DNA of 64,000 nt from JAENVU01 sp963756815 (GCA_963756815.1 CAVWPR010000041.1:124001-188000), one strand, 5' to 3'; numbered from the stretch's first letter, positions 31,095 to 40,350 are shown. Numbers and translations are program-made. Notes: generated from the letters alone by a model not told the origin.

Positions 31095-31787
31095 ATGGCC
31101 GAGACGGTGGAGTTCGCGAGCAACGGTTCGACGGCGCGGGGCTACCTCGCCCGGCCCGCCGGCGGGTCCGGACCCGGGGTGCTCGTGGTGCAGGAGTGGT
31201 GGGGCATCGAGTCCGGCATCAAGGATGCCGCCGATCGGCTCGCCGACGCCGGCTTCACCGCGTTGTGTCCCGACCTCTACCACGGCGAGGTCGCGTCCCA
31301 TCAGGAGCCGGACCAGGCCGCCGCACTGATGAACGCGATGCCGGCCGATCGTGCCGCGCGCGACATGAGCGGTGCGGTCGACTTCCTGCTCGCCGACGAG
31401 GCGGTGACCGGCGACGGCATCGGCGTCGTCGGGTTCTGCATGGGCGGGATGCTCGCGTGGCTCATCGCGGTCAATCGCGCCGACGCCGTGCGTGCGCTCG
31501 TCCCCTTCTACGGCTACCCGTCCGGCGACATGGAGCCGGACTGGACGAAGCTCGCGGCGCCGGTCCGCGCGCACATGGCCGAGCACGACGACTTCTTCGG
31601 TCCCGACGGCGCGAAGCGCCTCGAGGCGAAGCTGCAGGGGATGGGCAAGGACGTCACCGTCGAGGTCCACGAGGGCACGGGGCACGCGTTCATGGCGACC
31701 CACGACGCGCTCGGGACCCGCGACGAGGATCTGGCCGAGTCCCTCTGGCCCGACGTGCTCGCGTTCCTCCACGAGCAGCTCGGCTGA
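31095..31787 (+). CDS. Dienelactone hydrolase family protein
   Basis: Carboxymethylenebutenolidase-like enzyme of 230 residues. The family Glu is in VQEWWGI near residue 36, the cysteine nucleophile lies in GVVGFCMGGML near residue 116, an Asp in EHDDFFG and the His in GTGHAFM near residue 198. All four positions of the dienelactone-hydrolase active site are kept. No other aromatic-degradation gene is nearby, so the natural substrate is open. Confidence 0.92.
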   Translation: MAETVEFASNGSTARGYLARPAGGSGPGVLVVQEWWGIESGIKDAADRLADAGFTALCPDLYHGEVASHQEPDQAAALMNAMPADRAARDMSGAVDFLLADEAVTGDGIGVVGFCMGGMLAWLIAVNRADAVRALVPFYGYPSGDMEPDWTKLAAPVRAHMAEHDDFFGPDGAKRLEAKLQGMGKDVTVEVHEGTGHAFMATHDALGTRDEDLAESLWPDVLAFLHEQLG

Positions 31788-31807
31788 CGACGGTCGGTGG
31801 CGTTCGG

Positions 31808-33103
31808 CTACCAGTCGCGCCGCAGCGGGATGCCGCTCGCGCCGTCGGGCCCGGTGACCACGCCGAGGGTCTGGTGGACGGCGATGCGCCCCGCGTCGAA
31901 GCCGAGCGCCGACCCGGCCATGTAGGCGCGCCACACCCGCGCGCGTCCCTCACCGACCGCGGCGACGGCGCGGGTCCACTCCCGTTCGAGGTTGCCGATC
32001 CACGCGCGCAAGGTCCGGGCGTAGTGCTCGCGCAACGACTCGACGTCGCGCACCTCGAACCCGGCCGCCTCCGCGGCGCCGATGACGTCGGCGACGTCGA
32101 GGAGCTCGCCGTCCGGGAAGACGTACCGGCCGACGAAGGTGCGCCGTCCGATGCGCGTGCCGCCGACCTTCGAGATCGCGTGGTTGAGCAGCCGGCCGCC
32201 GGGCCCGAGCAGTGACCGCAACGTGGCGAAGTACTCGGCCATGCGGGCCGCGCCCACGTGCTCGAACATGCCGATCGAGGAGATCGCGTCGAAGCGCTCG
32301 CCGCCGAGGAGCCGGTAGTCCTGGAGCCGGATCTCGACGCGATCAGCCAGGCCCGCGGCCTCGACGCGCGCCCGGGCCGCGTCGTGCTGCTGCTCGCTGA
32401 TCGTGATGCCGACGACGGTGGCGTCGTAGTTGCGCGCCGCGTGGATGGCCATGGAGCCCCAGCCGCAGCCCACGTCGAGCAGGCGCATCCCGGGACGGGC
32501 CGCGAGCCCGAGCTTGCGGCACACGAGGTCGTGCTTGGCGTCCTGCGCCGCCGCGAGGTCGGTGGTGTGCTGCCCCCACCGTGCGCACGAGTACGTCATC
32601 GACGGTCCGAGCACGATCCGGTAGAAGTCGTTGCCCACGTCGTAGTGGTGCGAGATCGCCTGCGCGTCGCGGTGGAGCGAGTGGCGCCGACCGTGGACGT
32701 GCGCCTCCTCGGGCGGCGGTGCCGGCGGCGGCCCGACGAGGTCGAGCGCACCGGCGACGTGCCACGCCTCGCGCAGGATGCGCGCACGGCGGAGGCCGTG
32801 CGGCGGGATGACCTCGAGCGCACCCATCGCCTCGATGACGTCACCGTCGACGTCGAGATCGCCGGACACGTACGCGCGACCGAGACCGAGCTCGTCCGGT
32901 GACCACAACATGCGCCGGAGCGCGACCGGGTTGCGCAGGTGGAGCGTGGCCGGCGCGTCGGCGGGTCCGATCCCGCTGCCGTCCCAGGCGACGAAGCGCA
33001 CCGGGGGTGGGCCGCGGAAGACCAGGTCGAGGAGTGGGGCGAGCGTGTCGGCGACGGAGCCGGGCGCGGGCCGCACCGGCGCCGTTCGCAGCGTGGTGAC
33101 CAT
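31808..33103 (-). CDS. Cyclopropane-fatty-acyl-phospholipid synthase family methyltransferase
   Basis: SAM-dependent enzyme adding a methylene or methyl group to unsaturated fatty acyl chains of phospholipids. The 431-residue product has the family N-terminal domain (PVALRRMLWSPDELGLGRAYVSGDLDVDG), the YDVGNDFYRIVLGPSMTYSCARW segment, the SAM loop LLDVGCGWGSMAIHAARNY near residue 190 and a C-terminal YARTLRAWIGNLE region. A second member of the family lies at 58.7-60.0 kb. It may make cyclopropane or 10-methyl fatty acids; the sequence alone does not separate the two. Confidence 0.92.
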   Translation of the reverse strand: MVTTLRTAPVRPAPGSVADTLAPLLDLVFRGPPPVRFVAWDGSGIGPADAPATLHLRNPVALRRMLWSPDELGLGRAYVSGDLDVDGDVIEAMGALEVIPPHGLRRARILREAWHVAGALDLVGPPPAPPPEEAHVHGRRHSLHRDAQAISHHYDVGNDFYRIVLGPSMTYSCARWGQHTTDLAAAQDAKHDLVCRKLGLAARPGMRLLDVGCGWGSMAIHAARNYDATVVGITISEQQHDAARARVEAAGLADRVEIRLQDYRLLGGERFDAISSIGMFEHVGAARMAEYFATLRSLLGPGGRLLNHAISKVGGTRIGRRTFVGRYVFPDGELLDVADVIGAAEAAGFEVRDVESLREHYARTLRAWIGNLEREWTRAVAAVGEGRARVWRAYMAGSALGFDAGRIAVHQTLGVVTGPDGASGIPLRRDW

Positions 33104-33179
33104 GCGTCACCTCCTTGCTGGGTCCGGGCAAGAGGCAACGCGTTTGTACCCGATCGCGGACGGCCCGATGCCACCGATC

Positions 33180-33881
33180 TCACTCGGTGTTCGCGAGTCC
33201 CAGGAACGTGGCGGCGAGCTCGGTGTCGCCCTCGATCGTGACGATCTCGTCGTCGACCCTCCGGTACAGCACGAGCAGCAGATCGGATGCCTTCCCGACG
33301 ATGTCGGCCACCGGGCCGCCGTCCCGTCCGACGGTCCACGTCGCGCCGGTGTCGCTCGCGGTGAGCGTCACTGAACCCTGGAGATCGGCGAGCGGGTCGC
33401 CGATGCCGACGGAGAGGAACTCGTCGATCGCATCGGCCGCCACGTCGGCATCGAGCGCGCTCGGTGTCCCGGCCGCCGCCTCCGCGTCCCACCGGTGCAC
33501 CGCGGCCTCCTGCACCTGGTGGCGGGCCACCGCGCCCGCGGTGCGCGGCTCACCCCACCACGTCCAGCACGGATCGTCGTCGGCCGCGGCGTCGATGGCG
33601 GCGATCAGGTCGTCGGTGCTCGCCTGCATCCAGGTCGACAGCGCCGCGTCGGCCGGACGCGGGTACGCGGGATCGTCGGGATCGCCGCCGGACTCGTCGG
33701 GTCGGCTCGGGTCCGCGGCGCGGATGTTCGCGGCCCAGAAGCGCTGGACGGCGCCGAGGTGCACGACGAGGTCGCCCAACGTCCACGCCGGACACGACGG
33801 CACGTCCGTGTCGAGCGGCAGCTCCTCGGCGAGACGCGCCACGACCGCGCTCTCCCGACGGATCTCCGTCACCGGATTCAT
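33180..33881 (-). CDS. Maleylpyruvate isomerase-type (MDMPI, DinB-fold) protein
   Basis: The 233-residue product has the N-terminal four-helix metal-binding domain of the actinobacterial mycothiol-dependent maleylpyruvate isomerase group: VPSCPAWTLGDLVVHLG near residue 28 and the HQVQEAAVHRWDAE histidine pair near 135, followed by a C-terminal domain (about residues 150-230). These proteins are widespread in mycothiol producers and most have no assigned substrate. Its neighbours give no pathway hint. Confidence 0.85.
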   Translation of the reverse strand: MNPVTEIRRESAVVARLAEELPLDTDVPSCPAWTLGDLVVHLGAVQRFWAANIRAADPSRPDESGGDPDDPAYPRPADAALSTWMQASTDDLIAAIDAAADDDPCWTWWGEPRTAGAVARHQVQEAAVHRWDAEAAAGTPSALDADVAADAIDEFLSVGIGDPLADLQGSVTLTASDTGATWTVGRDGGPVADIVGKASDLLLVLYRRVDDEIVTIEGDTELAATFLGLANTE

Positions 33882-33966
33882 GCGTCCGATCCTCGCACGG
33901 CGGTCCCGTACCCGACGGCCGTCGTGCGGGAACCCGGACCCGCGCTCCGGGGTCGGTCGCGACGCG

Positions 33967-34389
33967 TCAGGCCTCGCGGTTCGCCGGATTGTCGAGCCAC
34001 GTGCCGACGATCACGGAGTAGAGCTCGGGTTGTGGCCGGAACCCGAGACTCTCGTAGAACGCCCGGGCGTCGTCGGTCTGCAGCGCGACGTGCTGGCCCG
34101 GGACCTGCGCCATGAGCTCGCGGACCATGGCGCTCCCGACGCCCCGGCGGCGGTGTGACGACAGCGTCCAGACGTCGACGAGATAGGCGTTGCACACACC
34201 GTCCGACAGCAGGCGGGCGGTGCCCACCACTCGGTCGCGGTCCCACGCGAGGGCCACGTGTTGCGACGCGGCGAACGAGCGGTGGAGCGCCGCGGGGATG
34301 CGTCCGTTGTCGAAGTCGTCCGCCACCAGATCCGCCGTGAGTACGGCCCAGTCGACCCCGACGAGGTCGCGCTCGATCCGAACGCTCAT
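33967..34389 (-). CDS. GNAT-family N-acetyltransferase
   Basis: Small acetyl-CoA-dependent N-acetyltransferase, about 140 residues from ATG 34389. The acetyl-CoA loop LSSHRRRGVGSAMVRELM follows VDVWTL, and the C-terminal FYESLGFRPQP motif is present. The open frame extends upstream without homology, so the later ATG was chosen. Acceptor molecule unknown. Confidence 0.88.
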   Translation of the reverse strand: MSVRIERDLVGVDWAVLTADLVADDFDNGRIPAALHRSFAASQHVALAWDRDRVVGTARLLSDGVCNAYLVDVWTLSSHRRRGVGSAMVRELMAQVPGQHVALQTDDARAFYESLGFRPQPELYSVIVGTWLDNPANREA

Positions 34390-34481
34390 CGCGTACGTCC
34401 GCGAAGGTCGTGACCTTCGATGCCGATCTCCACGGTGCGAAGCATCGCGCCGAGCCGGCGCCGCCGAGCCCGATTCGACCA

Positions 34482-34515
34482 TTGACCTTGTAAGTTGATA
34501 AAAACATCAGATATG
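34482..34515 (+). promoter_or_regulatory. AT-rich promoter/operator region of the ArsR-SulP pair
   Basis: The 34 bases starting TTGACCTTGTAAGTTG and continuing through GATAAAAACATCAGATATG are far richer in A and T than their surroundings. They contain TTGACC and TTGTAA as possible -35 elements and GATATG or GATAAA as possible -10 elements, placed just before GGAG and the ATG at 34527. Overlap of promoter and regulator gene suggests autoregulation by the ArsR protein. Confidence 0.5.
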
Positions 34516-34526
34516 CGGAGAGCCAC

Positions 34527-34886
34527 ATGACGGGCGACGCGACCGATCTGCAGCGGCCGCTCAGCGCGATCAAGGCCGACCTGTTCCGTGCGCTCGCCCA
34601 CCCGGCGCGGGTGCGGGCCCTCGAGGTCCTCAGCGAGCAGGAGTTGAGCGTCGGTGATCTCCAGCCGCTGGTCGGGATCGAGCTGTCGCACCTGTCCCAG
34701 CAGCTGGGCGTCCTCCGGCGCGCCGGGCTCGTGACGACCCGCAAGCAGGGCTCCACGGTCATCTACGCGTTGAGGGACCCGCTCGTCGCCGAGCTCCTCG
34801 CGTCGGCGAAGCGCCTGCTCCTCGTGATGCTGGCCGAGACGCGCGGGCTGCTCGAGGGCCTGAGCGCCGAGATCGAGGTCCCATGA
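34527..34886 (+). CDS. ArsR-family transcriptional regulator
   Basis: Winged-helix repressor of 119 residues: KADLFRALAHPARVRALEVL at the N-terminus, the recognition helix ELSHLSQQLGVLRRAGLV near residue 50, and the wing TRKQGSTVIYALRDP near residue 72. No cysteine is present, so a classical thiolate metal site is absent and the signal may be different (for example redox or an anion). The stop overlaps the transporter start as ATGA, making the SulP transporter the obvious target. Confidence 0.9.
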   Translation: MTGDATDLQRPLSAIKADLFRALAHPARVRALEVLSEQELSVGDLQPLVGIELSHLSQQLGVLRRAGLVTTRKQGSTVIYALRDPLVAELLASAKRLLLVMLAETRGLLEGLSAEIEVP

Positions 34887-36598
34887 GCGGATCCGGTTCG
34901 GCCGCGTCGGCGAACCGGGTCGCATCGCTCAGGTCCCTGCTGCCGCGCCGGGATGACTATGCGGGTCTGCGGACGTCCTGGCGCGCCGATGTCGTCGCCG
35001 GCCTCACGGTCGGCATCGTCGCGCTGCCGCTCGCGCTCGCCTTCGGCATCACGACCGGGCTCGGCGCGGCCGCGGGAGTGACGACCGCGATCGTCGCCGG
35101 CCTCGTCGCCGCGGTGTTCGGCGGCTCGAACGTGCAGGTGTCCGGTCCGACCGGGGCGATGACAGTGGTGCTCGTGCCGCTCGTCGCCCGCTACGGCGCG
35201 AACGCCGTGGTCGGCGTCGGAGTGCTGGCCGGGCTCTTCGTGCTCGTCGCCAGCGTGCTCCGACTCGGTCGGCTCGTGGCGTACATGCCGTGGCCGGTCA
35301 TCGAGGGGTTCACGCTCGGCATCGCCGTCATCATCTTCCTGCAGCAGGTGCCGGCGGCGCTGGGCGTGCCGAAGCCCGAGGGCGAGAACACGGCGGCGAT
35401 CGTGTTCCGCGCCGTGCACGCCGCGTTCGGCTCCGGTTCCCTGCTGCACGCTGGTGCTCGTCGCTCGTGGTGGTGCTCGTGATGACGGTCGCGCCGCGCG
35501 TGCACCCGACGCTGCCGGCGTCGCTGCTCGCCGTCGTGGTCGCAACCGTGCTCGCGTCGGTCGCGCGGATGGGACGTGACCACGATCGGCGCGCTGCCGT
35601 CGGCGCTGCCCTCGTCCCACTCTCGGGGCTCTGCACCTGGGTGACCTCTCGCGCTTCGCCGGGCCGGCGTTCGCGGTGGCGCTGCTCGCGGCGATCGAGA
35701 GCCTGCTCTCGGCCAAGGTCGCGGACGGGATGAGCGACGGCCGCCGGCACGACCCGGATCGGGAGCTCTTCGGCCAGGGGCTCGCGAACGTCGTTGCGCC
35801 GATCCTCGGCGGCATGCCGGCGACGGGTGCGATCGCGCGCACTGCGGTCAACGTGCGCGCCGGTGCCCGGACCCGCGTCGCCGCGATCGTGCACTCCTTC
35901 GTGCTCCTCGCCATCGTGCTCGTCGGCTCCGGGCTGGTCGCGGCGATCCCGGTCGCGGCGCTGGCCGGGGTGCTGATGGTCACCGCGGTGCGGATGGTCG
36001 AGCGCCACAACGTCCGGTCGATCCTGCGGTCCACCCGCTCGGACGCGCTCGTGCTCGTCCTGACCGCGGTGGCGACGGTCGCGTTCGACCTGATCGTCGC
36101 GGTGGAGATCGGTGTCGCCGCCGCGATCGTGCTGGCGCTGCGCAAGATCGCCGGCGCCGGCGCGGTCACCCGAGACCGCCGTGGACGTCGAGGTCGACGA
36201 CGCGACCGAGCACGACCTGCTGAGCGAGCACATCGTGGCGTACCGGATCGACGGCGCGTTGTTCTTCGGCGCCGCACAGAGGTTCTTGACCGACCTCACC
36301 GCGAGTGAGCGACGTCCGCGTCGTGATCCTGCGGCTGCCGGACCTGCAGGTCCTCGACGCGACCGGCGCCCAGGCCCTCGCCGAGATCGTGGCCGACCTC
36401 GAGCACCGGCACATCACGGTGCTGCTCAAGGGACCGCGGCCGGAGCACGAGCGCCTGCTCCGGACGGTCGGCGCGCTCGATCACCTCACCAGTGAGGACC
36501 ACCTGTTCGTCCGCCTCGACGACGCCGTCGCGCACGCCCGGCTGCACGCGGCCGGCGTCGATCACGAACCCGTCCGTCCGGGCCGCGAAGCCGCCTGA
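34883..36598 (+). CDS. SulP-family anion transporter with STAS domain, multiply frameshifted
   Basis: Inner-membrane transporter for sulfate, bicarbonate or a related anion. Segments are in order but spread over several frames: WRADVVAGLTVGIVALPLALAFG, GGSNVQVSGPTGAMTVVLVPL, YMPWPVIEGFTLGIAVIIFLQQ, then FAVALLAAIESLLSAKVADGM, GGMPATGAIARTAVNVRAGA, MVERHNVRSILRST and a C-terminal STAS domain with VVILRLPDLQVLDATGAQAL. Breaks lie near 35450, 35572, 35615, 36172 and 36302. Repaired length is about 570 residues, normal for the family. It is coupled to the ArsR gene. The number of breaks is high, yet each segment is well conserved, so I treat it as one gene with sequence errors; a recent pseudogene is possible. 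Confidence 0.78.
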
Positions 36599-36663
36599 GG
36601 CAGTTTGGCGCGCCTTCGGGACGGGCAGCGTCCTCCTGTCATCCCGGGACGAGAGGACGATGG

Positions 36664-36939
36664 ATGTCATCCAGGCGGGTCGTGTGGACCGCGGTCAGCT
36701 ACGGCATCGGCGCGCTCGCGATGTTCGCGACACGCAAGGGTCTGGCGCTGGTCTGGAAGCAGTCGCACGCCGATCCGCCTCCCGACGGACCGGCTGTCGT
36801 CGACGCGCCCATGCGCGACGCGTTGACGTGGGGCATCTCCACCGGGGCCGGTGTGGCGGTCTCGCGCATCGTCGCCGTCCGGTCCGCCGCCCGCCTCTGG
36901 GAGGCGACGGGCCACGACCGGCCCACCGCCGAGGCCTGA
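36664..36939 (+). CDS. DUF4235 membrane protein
   Basis: A 91-residue product of the DUF4235 family, common in actinobacteria and without known function. It has a helix at WTAVSYGIGALAMFATRKGL (about residues 8-27) and the conserved DALTWGISTGAGVAVSRIVAVR segment (about residues 53-74), which is a second helix. It stands alone between the transporter and a convergent membrane protein gene. Confidence 0.85.
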   Translation: MSSRRVVWTAVSYGIGALAMFATRKGLALVWKQSHADPPPDGPAVVDAPMRDALTWGISTGAGVAVSRIVAVRSAARLWEATGHDRPTAEA

Positions 36940-37008
36940 CGACGACCGACGCCGCCGCCCCGGAGGGCGGCGGCGCGGTGCGTCACGGTGGTGCCGCAAC
37001 GGTGACGC

Positions 37009-37752
37009 TCAGACGGCGAGGTCGTGCAACGCCGCGGCCTCCCGGTCGACCGCATCCGTGATCGGCGAGGGCCGGAATCCCTTGACGCTCATGTACACGC
37101 CGATCGTGAACTCCCAGGCTGCGATCGGGAGGGCCAGGAAGAAGGACGCTTCCGAGACCTGGTCGAAGGCGCCGAAGAGGACGCCGACGAACGCGACCAG
37201 CAGGAGCGGTGCGCCGACCAGGCCGATCGTCGGGATGATGCGGGGCACCAGACGTGAGCGGTAGAGGATCGTCGCGAAGCACAGGGCGTTGATGGCGGGC
37301 ATGAGGCCCGGGCCGAGCAGGAACGTCCAGTCGTGCAGGGCCACGAGGGCGCGGCTCGTGGTGAGCAGCGATCCAGTGTGGGCGGCGGCGGTGCCGGCCA
37401 CGTCCTGGCGGAGGGTGACGATCGAGAGCAGGCTGAGCACGCCGACCGAGATCATCGCGGCCTCGAGGACGCGGGAGGTCACGAACCCGAGGGCCAGGGT
37501 CTCGCTCTGCCGGCGCAGGATCCGGTACAGCACCACTGCGGTGCCGATGCCGGCGAGGCCGGTGATGATCTCGCCGAACGCGCCCCACAGCACCGCAGTG
37601 TCGCTGCCGCCGGCGCCGAGGACGAAGCCGTGGTGGTGCAGGATCGAGTCGTAGAGGCCGAGGGCGGGGATCGAGGCCGCGAAGGTGATCAGGTAGAGGA
37701 TGCCGGCGACGAGCGTGATCACGATGGGAGCACAGAGCCACGACGTCGTCAT
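37009..37752 (-). CDS. DUF4386-like multi-helix membrane protein
   Basis: Integral membrane protein of about 247 residues with six to seven helices, matching the DUF4386 pattern: PIVITLVAGILYLITFAAS, AFGEIITGLAGIGTAVVLY, LGFVTSRVLEAAMISVGVLSLL, DWTFLLGPGLMPAINALCF and GLVGAPLLLVAFVGVLFG. Function unknown. The ATG at 37752 lies inside the divergent flavoprotein gene, overlapping it by 29 bases; an alternative GTG at 37722 would remove the overlap but leave no room for promoters. Confidence 0.8.
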   Translation of the reverse strand: MTTSWLCAPIVITLVAGILYLITFAASIPALGLYDSILHHHGFVLGAGGSDTAVLWGAFGEIITGLAGIGTAVVLYRILRRQSETLALGFVTSRVLEAAMISVGVLSLLSIVTLRQDVAGTAAAHTGSLLTTSRALVALHDWTFLLGPGLMPAINALCFATILYRSRLVPRIIPTIGLVGAPLLLVAFVGVLFGAFDQVSEASFFLALPIAAWEFTIGVYMSVKGFRPSPITDAVDREAAALHDLAV

Positions 37753-38671
37753 CGTCGGTGGGGGTGCGGCCGGCCTGAGCGCCGCGCTGGTGCTGGGTCG
37801 GGCGCGCCGGCGGGTGGTCGTGGTCGATGCCGGCGTGCCGCGCAACGCGCCCGCTGCGCACATGCAGGGGTTCCTCTCACGCGACGGCATGCCACCGGAG
37901 GAGCTCCTCGCGGCGGGACGCGCCGAGGTGGAGGGCTACGGCGTGCGGGTGGTCGACGATCGGGTGACGAGCGTCGAGCCGGGATTCACGGTGCGGCTCG
38001 CGAGCGGCGACGTCCTCGCGGCGCGCCGGATCCTGGTGACGACCGGCGTCGGCGACGAGATCCCCGATCTCCCCGGCGTGCGGGAGCGCTGGGGCCGCGA
38101 CCTGTTGCACTGCCCGTACTGCCACGGATGGGAGGTCCGCGATCAGCCGCTCGGCGTGCTCGGCTCCCATCGGGCGTCGGTGCAGCACGCGCAGTTGGTC
38201 CGCCAGTGGTCCGACGACGTCGTGTTCTTCTCGCACACCCTCGACGTTGCCGAAGCCGACCGGGAGGCGCTCGACGCACGCGGCATCAGCGTCGTCGAGG
38301 GCGACGTCGCGCGGCTCGTGGTCGAGGACGACCGGCTGACCGGCGTCGAGCTGGTCGACGGCCGGGTGATCCCACGCACAGCCGTCTTCGTCCGGCCCGA
38401 GAACGTTCCCCACCCGGACGGCCTGCTGGCGGCACTCGGGTGCCGCCTCGACGACGCCGGCTTCGTGGTCGTCGATCGCACCGGCGCGACGAGCACGTCG
38501 GGTGTGTGGGCCGCGGGCAACGTCGTGGACCCTCGGGCTCAGGTGATCACCGCGGCCGGCCAGGGTTCCGCGGCGGCGATCGACCTCAACGCCGACCTCG
38601 TGCGGGAGGAGGTCGAGTGCGCCGTCCGGACCGAGGCCGGAGGGAAGGGTGGTCGGGATGCCGGGATTTGA
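37724..38671 (+). CDS. Thioredoxin-reductase-like FAD/NAD(P) oxidoreductase
   Basis: Two-dinucleotide-binding flavoprotein of 315 residues. It has the FAD motif DVVIVGGGAAGLSAALVLGRARR at the start, a redox-active disulfide CPYC in LLHCPYCHGWEV near residue 130, and the C-terminal FAD segment GVWAAGNVVDPRAQVITAAGQG. The usual NAD(P) GxGxxA motif is replaced by LGVLGSHRASVQHAQ, so cofactor use may be unusual. Many actinobacteria have this CPYC flavoprotein beside regulators rather than with thioredoxin. The last codons overlap the 3' end of the tRNA-Pro gene on the other strand. Confidence 0.88.
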   Translation: MGAQSHDVVIVGGGAAGLSAALVLGRARRRVVVVDAGVPRNAPAAHMQGFLSRDGMPPEELLAAGRAEVEGYGVRVVDDRVTSVEPGFTVRLASGDVLAARRILVTTGVGDEIPDLPGVRERWGRDLLHCPYCHGWEVRDQPLGVLGSHRASVQHAQLVRQWSDDVVFFSHTLDVAEADREALDARGISVVEGDVARLVVEDDRLTGVELVDGRVIPRTAVFVRPENVPHPDGLLAALGCRLDDAGFVVVDRTGATSTSGVWAAGNVVDPRAQVITAAGQGSAAAIDLNADLVREEVECAVRTEAGGKGGRDAGI

Positions 38672-38727
38672 ACCCGGGGCCTCAGCGTCCCGAACGCTGC
38701 GCGCTAACCAAACTGCGCCACATCCCG
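38650..38727 (-). tRNA. tRNA-Pro, anticodon CGG
   Basis: Reading the minus strand, a 7-bp acceptor stem CGGGATG pairs with CATCCCG, a D-arm GCGC/GCGC encloses AGTTTGGTTA, the anticodon arm CAGCG-TTCGGGA-CGCTG gives anticodon CGG, and the T-arm is CCGGG-TTCAAAT-CCCGG. The discriminator A and the CCA end are encoded (38650-38653). It reads CCG, a frequent codon in this window. Confidence 0.97.
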
Positions 38728-38752
38728 TAAGGGCGGTGAGTGTAGCCAGGCG

Positions 38753-39139
38753 CTAGCCGGGAGCCGGAGCCGTTCCCGCCAGCAGGCCCTTGGAGGCGCG
38801 CCGCAGGATGCCGGCGTCGACCGGCTTCACGAGCACGGCGTCGACGTCGGCCCGTTTGGCGAGGAAGTGGTCGGCCTCGCGGTCGAGCAGCAGCAGGATC
38901 TTCGTGGGCGGGATGCGGCCCTCGCCGGCTTCCATCCGCAGGTCGATCGCGCAGGCGATGCCGCCCATGTTGGCGATCTGCATGTCCAGGACGACGAGAT
39001 CGGGCGCGTGCTGGGCGACGGCGCCGCGGACGTCCTGACCGCGGCGCACCTCGACGACGTGTTGATCGGGGCCCGCGAACGCGGTGGTCACCTGGTCCCG
39101 CACCCAGGCGGCTTCGGCGGCGACGAGGATCGTGGTCAC
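38753..39139 (-). CDS. Single-domain response-regulator-like receiver protein
   Basis: Receiver-fold protein of 128 residues from GTG 39139. The phospho-acceptor Asp fits LVVLDMQIANMGG near residue 45 and the conserved Lys fits AVLVKPVDAGIL near 108; the acidic pair expected near the N-terminus is less clear (VAAEAAW). No output domain. It lies 11 bases downstream of the ArsA-like gene on the same strand and may be its last operon member. Partner kinase unknown. Confidence 0.82.
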   Translation of the reverse strand: MTTILVAAEAAWVRDQVTTAFAGPDQHVVEVRRGQDVRGAVAQHAPDLVVLDMQIANMGGIACAIDLRMEAGEGRIPPTKILLLLDREADHFLAKRADVDAVLVKPVDAGILRRASKGLLAGTAPAPG

Positions 39140-39149
39140 GGGCGGGAGG

Positions 39150-40334
39150 CTACTCCGACCCTGTGACCGACCCTGTCCCCGAGTGCTTGCCGAAGAGGAT
39201 CTCACCGACCTCGCCGAGCGCGGCGAAGTCGTGCACGTCGTGCGCCAGGTACGGCACGTACGCGACGGCCGCGGTGCGCGTGCGAACCCGCACCGTCTCG
39301 ATGTTGGCCCGCTCGCGCTCGGCGATCTCGTTGAACTCCGCGAGATTCTGGTAGCGCGCCGCGAGCCGGTCGCGCGCCTCGCGTTCCGCGCGGGTCGAGA
39401 CGTGCAGCTCGTGCAACGTGTCGGCCCGCGCCCGAAGGCCGACGGCCATCTCCTCGCCGAAGCGGGGGTGCACGCGGTTCACGATGAGCGCATCGACCGA
39501 GAGGTCGTGGTCGCCGATGCGCTCCGCGAAGAAGCGGGCCTCCTCGATCGCGTCGCGCCGGGGCGACGTCACCAGCACGAACCGCGTCTCGGGCTGGCCG
39601 AGGATCTCCACGACGCGCGCGGCGCGCACGCGGAAGCCCTCCTCCATCCCCTCGAACGAGCGGAAGAAGGCGACGATGTCGTCGACGACCTCCGCGCCCA
39701 CCACCTTCGAGACCGTGCGGATGAACGCCTGGACCGCGGCGCCCGCGATCTTGAGGCCGGTGCGCGCCGGCACCATCAGCAGCCGGAAGATCGGGTTGTT
39801 GAGCAGCCGCAGCAGGCGGGCCGGCGCGTCGAGGAAGTCGAGCGCGTGGCGCGACGGCGGCGTGTCCACCACGATCAGGTCGAAGCCGCCGTCCTCGTAC
39901 AGCTCGTGCAGCTTCTCCATCGCCATGTACTCCTGCGTGCCCGAGAGCGCGCCGGAGATGTTCCGGTAGAAGTTGTTGGCGAGGATCCGCTGGGCCTGCT
40001 CGTCGGACTCGGCGTAGCGCGTGACCAGCCCGTCGAAGGTGCTCTTGGTGTCGAGCATCATCGCCGACAGCTCGCCGCCGCTCACGCGGTCGTCGTCGGG
40101 ATCCCAGCGGGCGGTCTCGATCACGTGCGGCTCGTTGGTGAGGCCGTCGAGCCCGAGCGCGTTGGCGAGCCGCTTCGCCGGGTCGATCGTGACGACCACC
40201 GCGCGCCGACCCCGACGCGCACCCTCGATGGCGATGATCGCCGCGGTGGTGGTCTTTCCCACGCCGCCGGATCCGCAGCACACCGCGATCCGACCGTGGT
40301 CGACGACGTCGTCGAGCGTGTGCACCTCGCTCAC
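39150..40334 (-). CDS. ArsA/GET3-like ATPase (second of a pair)
   Basis: P-loop ATPase of the ArsA/TRC40 group, 394 residues from GTG 40334. It has the deviant Walker A CCGSGGVGKTTTAAI near residue 18, switch I TIDPAKRLANAL near 46, switch II LIVVDTPPSRHALDF near 145 and a NRVHPRF adenine motif further on. It lacks the CxxC of eukaryotic Get3. The partner ArsA-like gene is 16 bases upstream. Paired genes of this kind beside whiB occur in mycobacteria (Rv3679-Rv3680 next to whiB4), where the two proteins form one complex; the same arrangement here suggests the same. Confidence 0.9.
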   Translation of the reverse strand: MSEVHTLDDVVDHGRIAVCCGSGGVGKTTTAAIIAIEGARRGRRAVVVTIDPAKRLANALGLDGLTNEPHVIETARWDPDDDRVSGGELSAMMLDTKSTFDGLVTRYAESDEQAQRILANNFYRNISGALSGTQEYMAMEKLHELYEDGGFDLIVVDTPPSRHALDFLDAPARLLRLLNNPIFRLLMVPARTGLKIAGAAVQAFIRTVSKVVGAEVVDDIVAFFRSFEGMEEGFRVRAARVVEILGQPETRFVLVTSPRRDAIEEARFFAERIGDHDLSVDALIVNRVHPRFGEEMAVGLRARADTLHELHVSTRAEREARDRLAARYQNLAEFNEIAERERANIETVRVRTRTAAVAYVPYLAHDVHDFAALGEVGEILFGKHSGTGSVTGSE

Positions 40335-40350
40335 GGCAACTCCATCTCGC

